The notes beneath the pieces are model-generated. The model saw only the letters and a program-made list of their open reading frames with translations. It did no database searches and was not told the DNA's origin. A stretch of 64,000 bases of DNA, taken from positions 17,740-81,739 of the forward strand of contig BMJD01000015.1 of the NCBI GenBank assembly GCA_014642895.1, read 5' to 3'. Source of the DNA: Lentibacillus populi (lineage in GTDB: Bacteria; Bacillota; Bacilli; Bacillales; Amphibacillaceae). Shown here piece after piece: positions 45,150 to 54,971 of the stretch (position 1 is its first letter; every line of letters begins with the position of its first letter). The position numbers and the translations under genes are program-made.

Positions 45150-45593
45150 TTATCGCTCCATTTCTAAGATGTTTTTTATATCTTCATAACTTGCAGCAGC
45201 AGTTAATTTATCAACGTTATGACGATCATTTAACAGACCTGTCAGTTCTTTCAATAACGTTAAATGTTCATCACTTGAGGACGCACCTAGACCAAACACA
45301 AGACGTACCGGATCGTTCGATGCATGTCCAAACACGACCGGTTTTTTTAATTGTACAAATGAAACAGAAGCTTCCTTTACCCCATCTTCCGGCCGAGCAT
45401 GCGGAATAGCAATATGTGGGGCCAGTACAAAATAGGGGCCATTTTCTTGATACGCTTGTTTCATTGCTTCAATATATGTCTGTTCGACCAGCCCCTCCTG
45501 AAAAAGAAGACTCCCCGCAGCTTCAATTGCCTCTTTCGCGTCCGATACTTCAACCCCAACCTTTACAATACTTCGTTCTAAAAACCTCATCAT
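45150..45593 (-). CDS. PTS EIIA component, mannitol/fructose type
   Basis: About 147 residues from ATG 45593 (AGGTG five bases upstream; GTG 45599 is an alternative). EIIA_2 domain with the phospho-His in APHIAIPHARPEDGV. Accepts phosphate from HPr. Four bases before the EIIB gene, so co-translated. Confidence 0.9.
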   Translation of the reverse strand: MMRFLERSIVKVGVEVSDAKEAIEAAGSLLFQEGLVEQTYIEAMKQAYQENGPYFVLAPHIAIPHARPEDGVKEASVSFVQLKKPVVFGHASNDPVRLVFGLGASSSDEHLTLLKELTGLLNDRHNVDKLTAAASYEDIKNILEMER

Positions 45594-45620
45594 ACTCACA
45601 CCTATCTTTATGTTGTTAGC

Positions 45621-47726
45621 CTATGCCTGTGCGTGTAATAATTTTATAATTTGCCTCTTATCTGTTGTCTCGATCATTTTCTGTTTACGGGCTTTGTCAG
45701 TGAACAGCTTGGTTAACTGTGACAAAGCTTTTAAATGCTGTTCATTATCCCATGAAGCCAAGACAATAATGACACTGGCGGTTTTTCCTAAAATGTCGAC
45801 TGGTTCTTCTAAATGCAACATACTCATCCCCGTTTTATTTACCCCATCTTCTGGACTGGCATGGGGTAAAGCAAAAAGCTCAGATATGACAATATAAGGT
45901 CCATCCTTTGAAACGTTTCTGATCATTTTCGTTATATAATTGTCCAGAATATAACCTTGCTTCAACAGTGGTTCAGCAGCTGCTTTAATTGCATCCTGCC
46001 AGTTTTCCATCTGTTTTTTCAGTACAATCCTATTTGCCGGTAAAAGCTCATACAGGTTTGGTTTCCTTGCTTCACTCTCCACTTTAAGCGGGGCATGCAA
46101 ATACCTCCTCAGCTCCTGACGCAATGCTTCATCATCTTCAATGCTTGCATATCGATTAATCATATCCATCACCGTATCAACAGAATATACTTGGTGCTCA
46201 GATGAATATTCGAATAAACTGTTCACTTTTTTCAACAATTGCTCTTTGTCTTCATTATTTAAAACGGGATTGACAACAAAGACCGGAACACCTCGGTCAG
46301 GAAGCAAGATTGTCGACACAATAAAATCGACATCCAAATCCATTCCCTTATAGTCTCTCAATGAAGTTACCCCTGAGATTTCAATATTGGAAAATAAACC
46401 TTCCAATTGACTTTCCAAGAGTCGTGACGTGCCTAGCCCATTCGTACAAACGATTAATAACCTTTTACGAGACTTTTCAAGTATGACACCTTCCTTGCGC
46501 AGCCACCCACCAAAATGCATGGCAATAAAGGCAACTTCATTTTCGTGGATTGGTTGCTGAAGTAAATCTTCAAAATGGTGCATTACCTTCTTGGTAATAT
46601 GGAAAACCTCAGGATAATTTTGTTTCACTAAATCCTGCAAAGCATTTTCAACTTGAATCCCATATTTAATGCGATAGTAGGCAGGTTTTAAATGCAAAAG
46701 CAGATTCTGAATCATCTGCTCAGGTTCCCGAAACTCAATTGCTGCATATAATTGAAAATCTGCAGCCATTTTCTCTACTACCTGAAGCAACGCCTTCATT
46801 TCCTGACTTTCTAATTGCGAACCCAAGTTATAATTAACCTTGGCACTAAGCAAATACTTCGCAACGTAAAATACCTCATCATTTGGGGGGGCTATATCAA
46901 ACGTACGGAACGCTTGGTTGCATAATGTAATGGCACCTTTGTATTCGTCCGTCGTTTTAATTACCTCTTTTTCAATTGGATCAACTTCAACTATTTTCCC
47001 TTGCATGATTCGCTTTATAAAAAAATAAAACCAAACAACAAGATTATTCAGGACATCATCTGTAAACTCAATCTTGTATTGCCGTTCATAATCATTCAAC
47101 AATTGGCGTAACCGTTTTAAGGTTTGCGCATTAAAAAGTTGGTAAGGCCGTAATGTTTGACCAGGACTAGTTGACGAAGATTCTAAACCCGATAAACGTC
47201 CATACCAGCCTTCTTCTGGGATAACCAATGATAGGTAATAAATGAGCAGGCGCCTGATATCGTTCTCATTTCCTTCAATCGTATAACCAATTTTTCGCTC
47301 CGCAAAAATACGTAGCTGGTATTCCTGCAATTCTTCTTTTAGTTTTTTTATATCGTCAAGCACTGTATTTCTGCTTACTTGAAAAAGCTCTTTCATGTCA
47401 TCTAAAAAGCACGACTCATCCTGCCCAACAACATGAAGATAAATCCATGCCCTTCTCTCTAGCGGAGAAAACGCATAATGTGCAGCCTTCGAAAAAGCGT
47501 AATTCTTCACAATTTCCTTTTTCGTCGCCTCATCTATATATAAGCCTTGTGCCCTAACCTGTTGGATCTCAGGTAAATGGTGTTCTGTCAGCCAATTATT
47601 GATTTTTTCAAGATCATTGTAAATAGTACGACGTGATACATTTAAGATTACAGCCAGTTTTTGTACGGAAATATAGGAATCCTGCTGAACAAGCTGATTT
47701 AAAACTGTCATACTACGTTGATCCAT
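45621..47726 (-). CDS. BglG/MtlR-type transcriptional activator with PRD and PTS domains
   Basis: 701 residues. Helix-turn-helix at 1-60 (SVQKLAVILNVSRRTIYNDLEKI) and a second at about 85-170 (FLDDMKELFQVSRNTVLDDIKKL). Two PRDs at about 190-400 (VNYNLGSQLES; HENEVAFIAMHFGGW). EIIB-like domain at about 420-500 with Cys in IVCTNGLGTS. EIIA_2 domain at about 560-700 with His in LFALPHASPEDGV. Such MtlR/ManR-like activators bind promoter DNA and are tuned by HPr- and EII-dependent phosphorylation. First gene of the operon it must control. Confidence 0.9.
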   Translation of the reverse strand: MDQRSMTVLNQLVQQDSYISVQKLAVILNVSRRTIYNDLEKINNWLTEHHLPEIQQVRAQGLYIDEATKKEIVKNYAFSKAAHYAFSPLERRAWIYLHVVGQDESCFLDDMKELFQVSRNTVLDDIKKLKEELQEYQLRIFAERKIGYTIEGNENDIRRLLIYYLSLVIPEEGWYGRLSGLESSSTSPGQTLRPYQLFNAQTLKRLRQLLNDYERQYKIEFTDDVLNNLVVWFYFFIKRIMQGKIVEVDPIEKEVIKTTDEYKGAITLCNQAFRTFDIAPPNDEVFYVAKYLLSAKVNYNLGSQLESQEMKALLQVVEKMAADFQLYAAIEFREPEQMIQNLLLHLKPAYYRIKYGIQVENALQDLVKQNYPEVFHITKKVMHHFEDLLQQPIHENEVAFIAMHFGGWLRKEGVILEKSRKRLLIVCTNGLGTSRLLESQLEGLFSNIEISGVTSLRDYKGMDLDVDFIVSTILLPDRGVPVFVVNPVLNNEDKEQLLKKVNSLFEYSSEHQVYSVDTVMDMINRYASIEDDEALRQELRRYLHAPLKVESEARKPNLYELLPANRIVLKKQMENWQDAIKAAAEPLLKQGYILDNYITKMIRNVSKDGPYIVISELFALPHASPEDGVNKTGMSMLHLEEPVDILGKTASVIIVLASWDNEQHLKALSQLTKLFTDKARKQKMIETTDKRQIIKLLHAQA

Positions 47727-48090
47727 ATTACCCCTCCTAATTATAGTTCTGGAGTAGTATGCCCTATATTCGTATTATAGACGAGGCAAAGGTTCGTGAT
47801 AAGACCAAATGAACCACACCTCATTGTGCAAAATTGTACTGAATTTAAAAAACACTCTATTGATGGAAGAAGCTCTATCTTACAACATAAAAAAATGGAT
47901 AATTAGGAGTTCACCTAATTACCCAGTCCATTTTACAACGTTATTTTTTAGCTTTTTTAAATATATAGGCTCCATTCAAATCCCTTGATTAGCAATCAGT
48001 GGTTTTATCATTTTTCAAAATCATACATCCATATCCTGAGGGATGTTATAATCGTATTAAGTTGTTACATAAAAAACACTATCCACAGAG
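47727..48090. other. control region between the PRD activator and aminotransferase genes
   Basis: On the minus strand a perfect TATAAT (47774-47779) has no good -35 partner, as expected of an activator-dependent promoter. A stem TAATTAGG/CCTAATTA lies at 47900-47921. No coding frame recognised. Confidence 0.45.
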
Positions 48091-48099
48091 GTGAACATC

Positions 48100-49311
48100 A
48101 TGAATATAAGCTTATCCGATAAAATGAACCATTTTCAAACGTCGATTTATAACGAACTATCCAACTACAAAAAACAAAAACTCAAGGAAGGAAAAGAAAT
48201 CATCGATTTGAGTGTAGGGAGCCCGGATTTGCCACCAGCCCAGTTTGTCATCGATGAAATGACCAAAAATGTTCAGGATCCTGGCCAATACGGCTATACA
48301 TTGACAGGTATAGATGCACTTCATCAGGCAATTGCAGACTATTATGGAAGGCAATATGATGTTACGGTCAGCGCAACATCTGAAACCTTGATGGTTATGG
48401 GATCTCAGGACGGGCTTGTTCATTTGCCGATGGTATTAACAAATCCCGAAGATATCATCCTGTTACCCGATCCTGGATATACAGCGTATAATACTGGTGT
48501 TTCCTTAGCTGGTGCCACACCATATAGAATGCCTTTAAAAGAGGAAAATAATTTTTTACCTGACCTGGAAGCCATCCCTGAAGAAATAAGACATAAAGCA
48601 AAACTAATGGTATTAAATTTCCCGGGAAATCCAGTTCCAGCTTTAGCAACAGAGGAATTTTTCCAGCAGGTAGTCGCATTTGCCAAAAAGTATCAGATTG
48701 CTGTGCTTCACGATTTCGCTTATTCCGAGCTATATTATGAAGATGAAAAGCCGATTAGTTTCTTATCCATCGAAGGGGCAAAAGATGTTGGGGTGGAATT
48801 TAATTCATTTTCCAAAAGCTTTAATCTGGCCGGTTGCCGAATTGGTTATATCGTTGGAAATACCACAATTGTAAATGGATTAAGCCGATTAAAATCGAAT
48901 CTTGACTACGGTGTATTTCACCCGATTCAAAAAACAGCAATCCGCGCCCTGGAGAATTCAGTTGACTTCAGTGAAATGTTAAGAACGGTTTATAAAAAGC
49001 GGCGAGACATCTTGGTAGCTGGGCTAAATGATTTGGGCTGGAAAGTCGAAGCGCCAAAAGCATCCATGTTCATCTGGGCAAAAGTACCAGAGCCTTTTAC
49101 GTCAACACAGTTTACTTACCGATTAATTGATGAAGCAGGTATTGTAGTTGTACCGGGAAACGCATTTGGCGAAGCTGGCGAAGGTTATGTTCGGATTGGC
49201 CTCGTCCAACCCGATGAGGTTCTTAAAAAGGTTGTTGAGAAGATTAGGGCAAGCAATATATTTTCTAATGTAAAATTCGAGTTTGCTGACAAAAATCCTC
49301 AAACCGAGTAA
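48100..49311 (+). CDS. class I/II PLP-dependent aminotransferase
   Basis: About 403 residues from ATG 48100 (AGAGGTGA upstream). Fold-type I elements: DLSVGSPDLPPAQFV, PGYTAYNTG, NFPGNPVPA, and the PLP-binding Lys in FNSFSKSFNLAGCRIGY. C-terminal RIGLVQPDE with the substrate-binding Arg. Closest in pattern to LL-diaminopimelate/aspartate-like aminotransferases of Bacillus. Donor and acceptor cannot be decided. Monocistronic. Confidence 0.88.
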   Translation: MNISLSDKMNHFQTSIYNELSNYKKQKLKEGKEIIDLSVGSPDLPPAQFVIDEMTKNVQDPGQYGYTLTGIDALHQAIADYYGRQYDVTVSATSETLMVMGSQDGLVHLPMVLTNPEDIILLPDPGYTAYNTGVSLAGATPYRMPLKEENNFLPDLEAIPEEIRHKAKLMVLNFPGNPVPALATEEFFQQVVAFAKKYQIAVLHDFAYSELYYEDEKPISFLSIEGAKDVGVEFNSFSKSFNLAGCRIGYIVGNTTIVNGLSRLKSNLDYGVFHPIQKTAIRALENSVDFSEMLRTVYKKRRDILVAGLNDLGWKVEAPKASMFIWAKVPEPFTSTQFTYRLIDEAGIVVVPGNAFGEAGEGYVRIGLVQPDEVLKKVVEKIRASNIFSNVKFEFADKNPQTE

Positions 49312-49492
49312 CAGCAAGGTTTTCGTGTTTTAATCTAAATATTGTAGTTCCAATGTACAATATTAAAAAGCTTTTTGAGTCAGTCTTTATAATGTCCCTT
49401 TTTCATTTGGGACTACAAACTTTTATTTAATATAGTAAAAGCATTGTTATATCAATGATTGGAGAAAAATAATATTCACCTGCACTAAGTAG

Positions 49493-49523
49493 AAGCTGTT
49501 TATAATGATAAGCAGCTTTTTTT
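49493..49523 (+). terminator. rho-independent terminator after the aminotransferase region
   Basis: AAGCTG (49493-49498) and CAGCTT (49513-49518) with a seven-T tail. A second dyad ATATTGTA/TACAATAT lies upstream near 49346-49368. Confidence 0.55.
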
Positions 49524-50141
49524 AATGTGCAATTATTTAGAGAAATCATCTACCAAACAGATTGTTGTAAGATTATAAAAGTGTTCGGTACATCGTTTCA
49601 CACCCCTTCATTAATGAGTGCCATACTCATCAGGAATTGTAATTAAAAAGAACCATCTATCAATTCAACTAAATTTGAAATAGTTTTCACCTAGGTGTAT
49701 GGATGTCTTTTTTTATTGATTGCAGAAAAAGTTATTAATTAGACGAAAAGCCCTACCACTAAAAAAAATGATTGTAGCAAGGTTAATCCCCCTTCTCTTC
49801 GTATAGTAACGTACTTCCTCCCTAGAATAAGAATACACAAAAGTAGTAATTTTTTATCAATTTCGTCAACTATGCATTATTTCGACAAAGATCGACACCT
49901 TTTTTAACATGACTCGATTACAATAGCATTAACATCCAATGTGCGACTGAACCAGCAAGAACTCTGTACTATTTTAATAATTAAGCGGAAAAATGTCGTT
50001 TAATAGTCACCAAACTGGCATCCATTTCCGTCTCAATTGGAGGTGAATTTAAAAACGATTAAGCGGGACTGTTCGACCTGAGCTGGTAGTAATACATTAA
50101 TTGTTACTGCCCGACGACAAAAAATTAAAGGAGGAAGCAGA
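49524..50141 (+). promoter_or_regulatory. long leader of the TasA-like gene, with repeats and a hairpin
   Basis: No gene. ATTAAGCGG occurs twice (49980-49988 and 50058-50066), each followed by a TGTCG/TGTTCG motif. GGTAGTAA (50085-50092) can pair with TTACTGCC (50104-50111), and TGTCG near 49994 can pair with CGACA near 50113. Ends with AAAGGAGGAAGCAG, the ribosome site of the next gene. May be a structured, regulated leader. Confidence 0.4.
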
Positions 50142-50732
50142 ATGAGTGTGAAGAAAAAATTAGGGTTAAGTGTAGCTTCTGCAACGTTAGGACTGGCTTT
50201 AATTGGTGGCGGTACTTTTGCTTATTTTAGTGATCAGGAAACAACGAATAATACGTTTGCGGCAGGAACATTAGAATTATCCGTTAACGAAACAGCTCTT
50301 ATTGACATTGATAATCTGAAACCTGGTGATTCTATGTTACGTGAATTTGCATTATCCAATGACGGCAGCCTGAAAATCGAGAATGTCTATTTAGATACGA
50401 ATTATTCCATCACAGATAAAAATGGCGACAATAATGATGATTTCGGCAAACATATTAACGTTAACTTTTTATGGAATTGGGATCAAGAAAGCGAACCAAT
50501 CTATCAAACTACTTTATATGATTTAAAAGAGATGGATCCGGATGTTGTTAAACGGGATATCTGGGATCCTTTATGGGAAAAAAAAGGCGGACTTGCTTCC
50601 GATGAGACACATGAATTCTGGGTGGAATTTGAATTTACGGATAATGCCGAAGACCAAAACATATTTCAAGGAGATGGACTTCAATTAGAGTGGACCTTTA
50701 ATGCTACACAGTCAGCTGGCCAGGAAAAGTAA
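50142..50732 (+). CDS. TasA/CalY (camelysin)-family secreted matrix protein
   Basis: 196 residues. Signal peptide with long hydrophobic core (LGLSVASATLGLALIGGGTFAYF) and the family hallmark YFSDQETTNNTFAAGTLELSVN. Members are exported, processed by the special signal peptidase SipW, and form biofilm fibres; CalY was described as the metalloprotease camelysin. AAAGGAGGAAGCAG before ATG. No sipW is seen in the window. It is followed by two secreted peptidase genes in the same direction. Confidence 0.88.
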   Translation: MSVKKKLGLSVASATLGLALIGGGTFAYFSDQETTNNTFAAGTLELSVNETALIDIDNLKPGDSMLREFALSNDGSLKIENVYLDTNYSITDKNGDNNDDFGKHINVNFLWNWDQESEPIYQTTLYDLKEMDPDVVKRDIWDPLWEKKGGLASDETHEFWVEFEFTDNAEDQNIFQGDGLQLEWTFNATQSAGQEK

Positions 50733-50778
50733 GGTTTGAACAGGGACACACGTTAACGATAACGAAATCACGAGGAGG

Positions 50779-52389
50779 ATGAGGAAATTGCATATCAACC
50801 AAAAAATTCTTTATTCTACGTTAGCACTATTAACTTCCATCGGCATATTCACACAGGATTCAACCGCACATGCGGAAAAATACAAGATCCAGATGAATGA
50901 GGATTACGATACTCCTTCCTACATGATCGAAAATTGGAAAGCACCTGAAGGATTGACAAAGGAAGAAATTGTTCTTGCCTATATAGAGAACCATTATCCG
51001 AAGTTCAGCCTGTCAAAGAGCGATACAGATGTGACTTTTTCGATTAAAGAAGAAGCATCAGATGTGGACACAAAAACCTCCCATTACCGGCTTGATCAAC
51101 AATATAAAGGCATTCCCGTGTATGGGGCTGATCAGACCGTAACCTTAGATGAAGGCGACAACGTTACATCTTACTTTGGACAAGTTATTCCTGATTTAAG
51201 TAACAAAGATATCGCTACAGATGTTACTGTTTCAAAAGAAAAGGCAATTACTATTTTTAAAAATAAATTGGCTGCTGAAATTGGTACGATAGAACAGTTT
51301 GACGGTGATATTCAAGTGGAGAGGTATATATATGAATATAATGATGCTTTTTACTCCACCTATCTTGTGACCGCCTCCACCACGAATCCAACCGTTGGGT
51401 ATTGGCATTATTTTATTGATACGACAAATGGAAACGTTATTGATCATTTTAATGCTGCCCATGATGTAACGGCATTTGGAAAAGGGGTTTTTGGGGATAA
51501 ACGAAAATTTGAAGCACAGGCATATGAAGGGAAATTCAGACTGTTTGATGCGACCCGCGGTGATGGCGTAGTAACATATGATAACACAACAGGTACAAAT
51601 GTTGATGTATTAAGTATCAATAAAATGTTCAAAGATGGAGCCGCTGTAGATGCTCATGTAAACGCCGAGAAAACCTATGATTATTTCAAAGAGACATTTG
51701 GACGGGATTCTGTTGATGATAATGGACAACAATTAATTTCTGCGGTTCACGTCGGGGAGAATTGGAATAATGCATCATGGAATGGCAGGCAAATGTCTTA
51801 TGGAGATGGAGACGGGGAACGTTTCTATCCGCTTGCTGGTGGATTAGATGTTGGTGCCCATGAAATGAGTCATGGGGTCGTTCAGCATACTGCAGGCTTA
51901 ATCTACCGAAATGAATCTGGTGCCTTGAATGAATCATACGCTGATATTTTTGGGGCAATGGTCGATCGTGATGACTGGCTAATTGGGGAGGATATTATGG
52001 CAGATGGCTCTATTGCTCTCCGTTCCTTGGAAGATCCGTCGGTTATTGTAGATGAAAGAACGGAAAGTGGCTATTCTCCTGATCACTGGAGTAAACGATA
52101 TATTGGAAATTTAGATAACGGTGGGGTCCATATCAATAGCAGCATCAACAACAAAGCTGCCTATTTGGTATCAGAAGGCGGAGAACATTACGGGATAGCA
52201 GTAAGCGGTGTGGGGCGTGAAGCAACCGAACAAATCTATTATCGTGCTCTATCATTCTATTTAACTAGAAATTCGGACTTCAGCATGATGCGACAAGCTG
52301 CCATTCAAGCAGCAACAGATTTGTATGGAAGTAATTCTGCTGAGGTACAAGCTGTTACACAAGCCTATAATGCTGTTGGAGTTTATTGA
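50779..52389 (+). CDS. thermolysin-type (M4) neutral metalloprotease precursor
   Basis: 536 residues. Signal peptide (about 1-30), propeptide with FTP-type segments (about 35-225; SHYRLDQQYKGIPVYGADQTV), then the mature M4 domain. Zinc motif HEMSH at 361-365, third ligand Glu in GALNESYADIFG, and the C-terminal active-site His in GGVHINSSI. Secreted endopeptidase. AGGAGG abuts this ATG, so a TTG nine bases downstream (50788) could be the true start. Followed by an intercistronic hairpin. Confidence 0.95.
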   Translation: MRKLHINQKILYSTLALLTSIGIFTQDSTAHAEKYKIQMNEDYDTPSYMIENWKAPEGLTKEEIVLAYIENHYPKFSLSKSDTDVTFSIKEEASDVDTKTSHYRLDQQYKGIPVYGADQTVTLDEGDNVTSYFGQVIPDLSNKDIATDVTVSKEKAITIFKNKLAAEIGTIEQFDGDIQVERYIYEYNDAFYSTYLVTASTTNPTVGYWHYFIDTTNGNVIDHFNAAHDVTAFGKGVFGDKRKFEAQAYEGKFRLFDATRGDGVVTYDNTTGTNVDVLSINKMFKDGAAVDAHVNAEKTYDYFKETFGRDSVDDNGQQLISAVHVGENWNNASWNGRQMSYGDGDGERFYPLAGGLDVGAHEMSHGVVQHTAGLIYRNESGALNESYADIFGAMVDRDDWLIGEDIMADGSIALRSLEDPSVIVDERTESGYSPDHWSKRYIGNLDNGGVHINSSINNKAAYLVSEGGEHYGIAVSGVGREATEQIYYRALSFYLTRNSDFSMMRQAAIQAATDLYGSNSAEVQAVTQAYNAVGVY

Positions 52390-52392
52390 TCA

Positions 52393-52430
52393 AGAGGCAG
52401 TGGGGAAACCTTTTCCCCCCTCACCTGCTC
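52393..52430 (+). other. intercistronic hairpin
   Basis: GTGGGGAAA and TTTCCCC pair in the gap between the two peptidase genes. No T-run, so it is a processing or stability element, or a weak terminator. Confidence 0.35.
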
Positions 52431-52470
52431 GGTTAATTCAAACTAGATTCATAACGTTAGGAGGATATTT

Positions 52471-54858
52471 ATGCGAAAAAAGATTTTGAAAAAGTATGTT
52501 GCCCTGTTCACCATTTTGTTGATGTTGATGACCACCGGCCCGTTAACAACCCTGGCAAAACCAAGTAACAATAGCAATTTAGAGCCGCCGACAACAGGAT
52601 TTGAGGATAGCAATGGGGAACAATGGACGACTCATGAAGAGGAATTGGCATTTTTAGAGGAAGTAGCGGAAATGTCTGAGAGAGTTAGTTATTCTCAAAT
52701 AGGTGAGACCGTTGAAGGCAGACCGTTGCATTTGGTTAGAGTTGGGTTTCCAGAGCCGCCTTCCGATGAGGAAATTGCTGATGGCCGTAATATATTGATT
52801 ATCGGCTCACAGCATGGTAACGAGCCCGCTGGCCGGGAGATGGCCTTGAAGTTGTTACGGAACTTAGCATTCACGGATGATCCTGAATTATTGGAACAGC
52901 TTGAGGACGCGACAGTATTGTTTGTTCCAACGGCGAATCCGGATGGGCGGGTGGCAAATACTCGCCAAAATGCTGCGGGGGTTGACATTAATCGTGATCA
53001 CCTTAATTTAGAACAGCCGGAGATACAAGCAATCGCCAAGGTACAAGATAAGTTCCACCCGGATATCACGATTGATGCACATGAACGCCCTAGAGATACC
53101 GGGGATCCGGATATAGAAATGCTGTGGGCTCGCAATCTTAACGTGGACGAGCAGCTTCAAGAATTGAACGTGGAAATGGTTGAAGATTACTTGATGCCCG
53201 ATGTTAGGGAGGCAGGGTACACAACTGATTTGTATGGCTCTCCTGGTGGTGCTGGCGGTGGTGATGAACGGATTGCCCGCAACATGGTCGGTTTACGCCA
53301 TGGATTAGGGTTGTTGATCGAAACTCCTGGGAAGGCAGAACCAACCTCTCGGGTTGCAATGCACTTAGAAACGGTCGAGTCGGCATTGCGGTTTTACCAC
53401 GAACGATTTGACGATGTAGGAACAGTAGTAGCTGGAGCACCGGAACGTAAGGCCGTAGCTGGTGCGGATACATCCAATCCATTTTATTTGGATGGTGCTG
53501 ATAACTGGGATCCAACTGTTGTGCTGGAAAAGCAGCCAAGCGGGTATTTATTAACAGAAGCGCAATCTGTTGAAATTAGTAAGTACGTTGAATTATTCTC
53601 GCTGGAAACCGAAGCGGTCGATGGGGACGGGGTATTTATCACCATGAACCAGCCAATGATGACTGTTGTACCGTTTTTACTAGATGAGCGGGCAACATAC
53701 AATGAAGTGAATGGGCTAGCTTTGTATGACGATTCAGAAGTGGGTACGGCAGCCAATATGAAGTCATTAGTTGAGCATTACCAAGATGAAGATGCATTCA
53801 CCAATGACAGCGATGTCCGAACCCTGTTAATGCATCTAACCGCTGTGGATCGTTTCGAGAAGAAGGAAGCAGCCGACAAAGTTGTCAAACACATGAACAG
53901 TTTTAATATGTTGCTGGATCATCAGAAGGATAATGATTTAATAGCTGAACCTGCATATAATGCGCTCAAGACTTACGCTGACTATTTGATTAACAAGTGG
54001 GAAGTTGCTGCTTTCGATTCTAATAACGCAATGGATCACCTCAGTTACTTAAGTGAAGATATAGGCCCAAGAGTAACGGGTACCGATGCAGAAGAACAGG
54101 CTGCGACGTATATCAAAGATGAATTTGCAAGTCTCGGATATGACGTCTCCACACAAGCATTTGCAATTCGCGGTGATCAAGAATCACAAAACGTTATCGC
54201 AGTAAAAAAACCTAAAGACGCAGAAAACACCGAAATCGTCTATGTTACAGCACATTATGATAGTGTTCCAGGTTCACCAGGGGCAAATGATAATGGTTCC
54301 GGCACCTCTACTTTACTCGAATTAGCCAGAGTTATGAAGGATGTACCTACTAACAAAGAGATCAGGTTTGTTGCCTTTGGTGCTGAAGAGATTGGTCTGG
54401 TTGGTTCAAGGTATTATGTCAGCCAGTTGTCTCAAGCTGAAAAAGATCGCAGTGTTGCAAATTTCAATTTGGATATGGTTGGAACGGATTGGGAACCAGC
54501 TTCTCAGCTTTATATTAGCCCTGTTGACGGGGAACCTAATCAAGTATGGGAATCCTCAAAAGCAGCTGCTGAAAAATTAGGTCTAGATGATGATAAGCTA
54601 TTCCTTTATCCATTTGGGAGATCTGATCATGTGCCGTTTTATGAAGCGGGAATAGATTCTGCGCTGTTTATCTGGAGAGAACCAGGAACAGGTAATTTTG
54701 AACCTTATTATCATTCTCCTCAAGACACAATAGAGCATGTCAGTCCGGAAAAAATTCAAGTGGTAGGCGACTTGATTCACTCCGCTGTATCGGATCTTGC
54801 TAGTCAGCCAGCTTCTAATGATAACAGCCAGGAGGATTTGCTAGAGAAAGCGTCGTAG
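52471..54858 (+). CDS. secreted M14 carboxypeptidase - FIMAH - M28 aminopeptidase fusion
   Basis: 795 residues. Signal peptide (about 1-29). Residues 60-330: M14 domain, zinc ligands His115 and Glu118 (GSQHGNEPAG) and His204 (IDAHE). Residues about 448-510: FIMAH domain (LLMHLTAVDRF...MLLDHQ...YADYLINKW). Residues about 520-785: M28 domain, His595 (TAHYD), Asp607 (GANDNG), Glu639/Glu640 (GAEEIG), Asp668 (NLDMVG), His748 (YYHSPQD); all di-zinc ligands present. Both catalytic parts look intact, so the protein should trim peptides from both ends. GGAGG before ATG. Downstream of the M4 protease, whose products it could use. Confidence 0.9.
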   Translation: MRKKILKKYVALFTILLMLMTTGPLTTLAKPSNNSNLEPPTTGFEDSNGEQWTTHEEELAFLEEVAEMSERVSYSQIGETVEGRPLHLVRVGFPEPPSDEEIADGRNILIIGSQHGNEPAGREMALKLLRNLAFTDDPELLEQLEDATVLFVPTANPDGRVANTRQNAAGVDINRDHLNLEQPEIQAIAKVQDKFHPDITIDAHERPRDTGDPDIEMLWARNLNVDEQLQELNVEMVEDYLMPDVREAGYTTDLYGSPGGAGGGDERIARNMVGLRHGLGLLIETPGKAEPTSRVAMHLETVESALRFYHERFDDVGTVVAGAPERKAVAGADTSNPFYLDGADNWDPTVVLEKQPSGYLLTEAQSVEISKYVELFSLETEAVDGDGVFITMNQPMMTVVPFLLDERATYNEVNGLALYDDSEVGTAANMKSLVEHYQDEDAFTNDSDVRTLLMHLTAVDRFEKKEAADKVVKHMNSFNMLLDHQKDNDLIAEPAYNALKTYADYLINKWEVAAFDSNNAMDHLSYLSEDIGPRVTGTDAEEQAATYIKDEFASLGYDVSTQAFAIRGDQESQNVIAVKKPKDAENTEIVYVTAHYDSVPGSPGANDNGSGTSTLLELARVMKDVPTNKEIRFVAFGAEEIGLVGSRYYVSQLSQAEKDRSVANFNLDMVGTDWEPASQLYISPVDGEPNQVWESSKAAAEKLGLDDDKLFLYPFGRSDHVPFYEAGIDSALFIWREPGTGNFEPYYHSPQDTIEHVSPEKIQVVGDLIHSAVSDLASQPASNDNSQEDLLEKAS

Positions 54859-54865
54859 TTTTATA

Positions 54866-54904
54866 GGCATTCCCTTTGGTAGATATATTATCACAGGGAA
54901 TGCC
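54866..54904. terminator. stem-loop between the peptidase and pflA genes
   Basis: GGCATTCCCT (54866-54875) is the perfect inverse of AGGGAATGCC (54895-54904). Convergent genes meet here. T-runs are poor, so terminator strength is uncertain. Confidence 0.5.
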
Positions 54905-54971
54905 CACAAAATGAGGATAAATCAGTTTATCTTCAACTAATTAACCAGTAGTTGTAAAGATCTACATCGTT

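Noticed and set aside
43551..45593. Ascorbate utilisation (ula) operon
   Set aside because: Only the PTS parts match; UlaD/E/F/G-type enzymes are missing and the enzymes present are of other families.
49980..50111. Known riboswitch (c-di-GMP or similar) before the TasA-like gene
   Set aside because: Repeats and stems are present, but I cannot match the conserved core of any riboswitch class.
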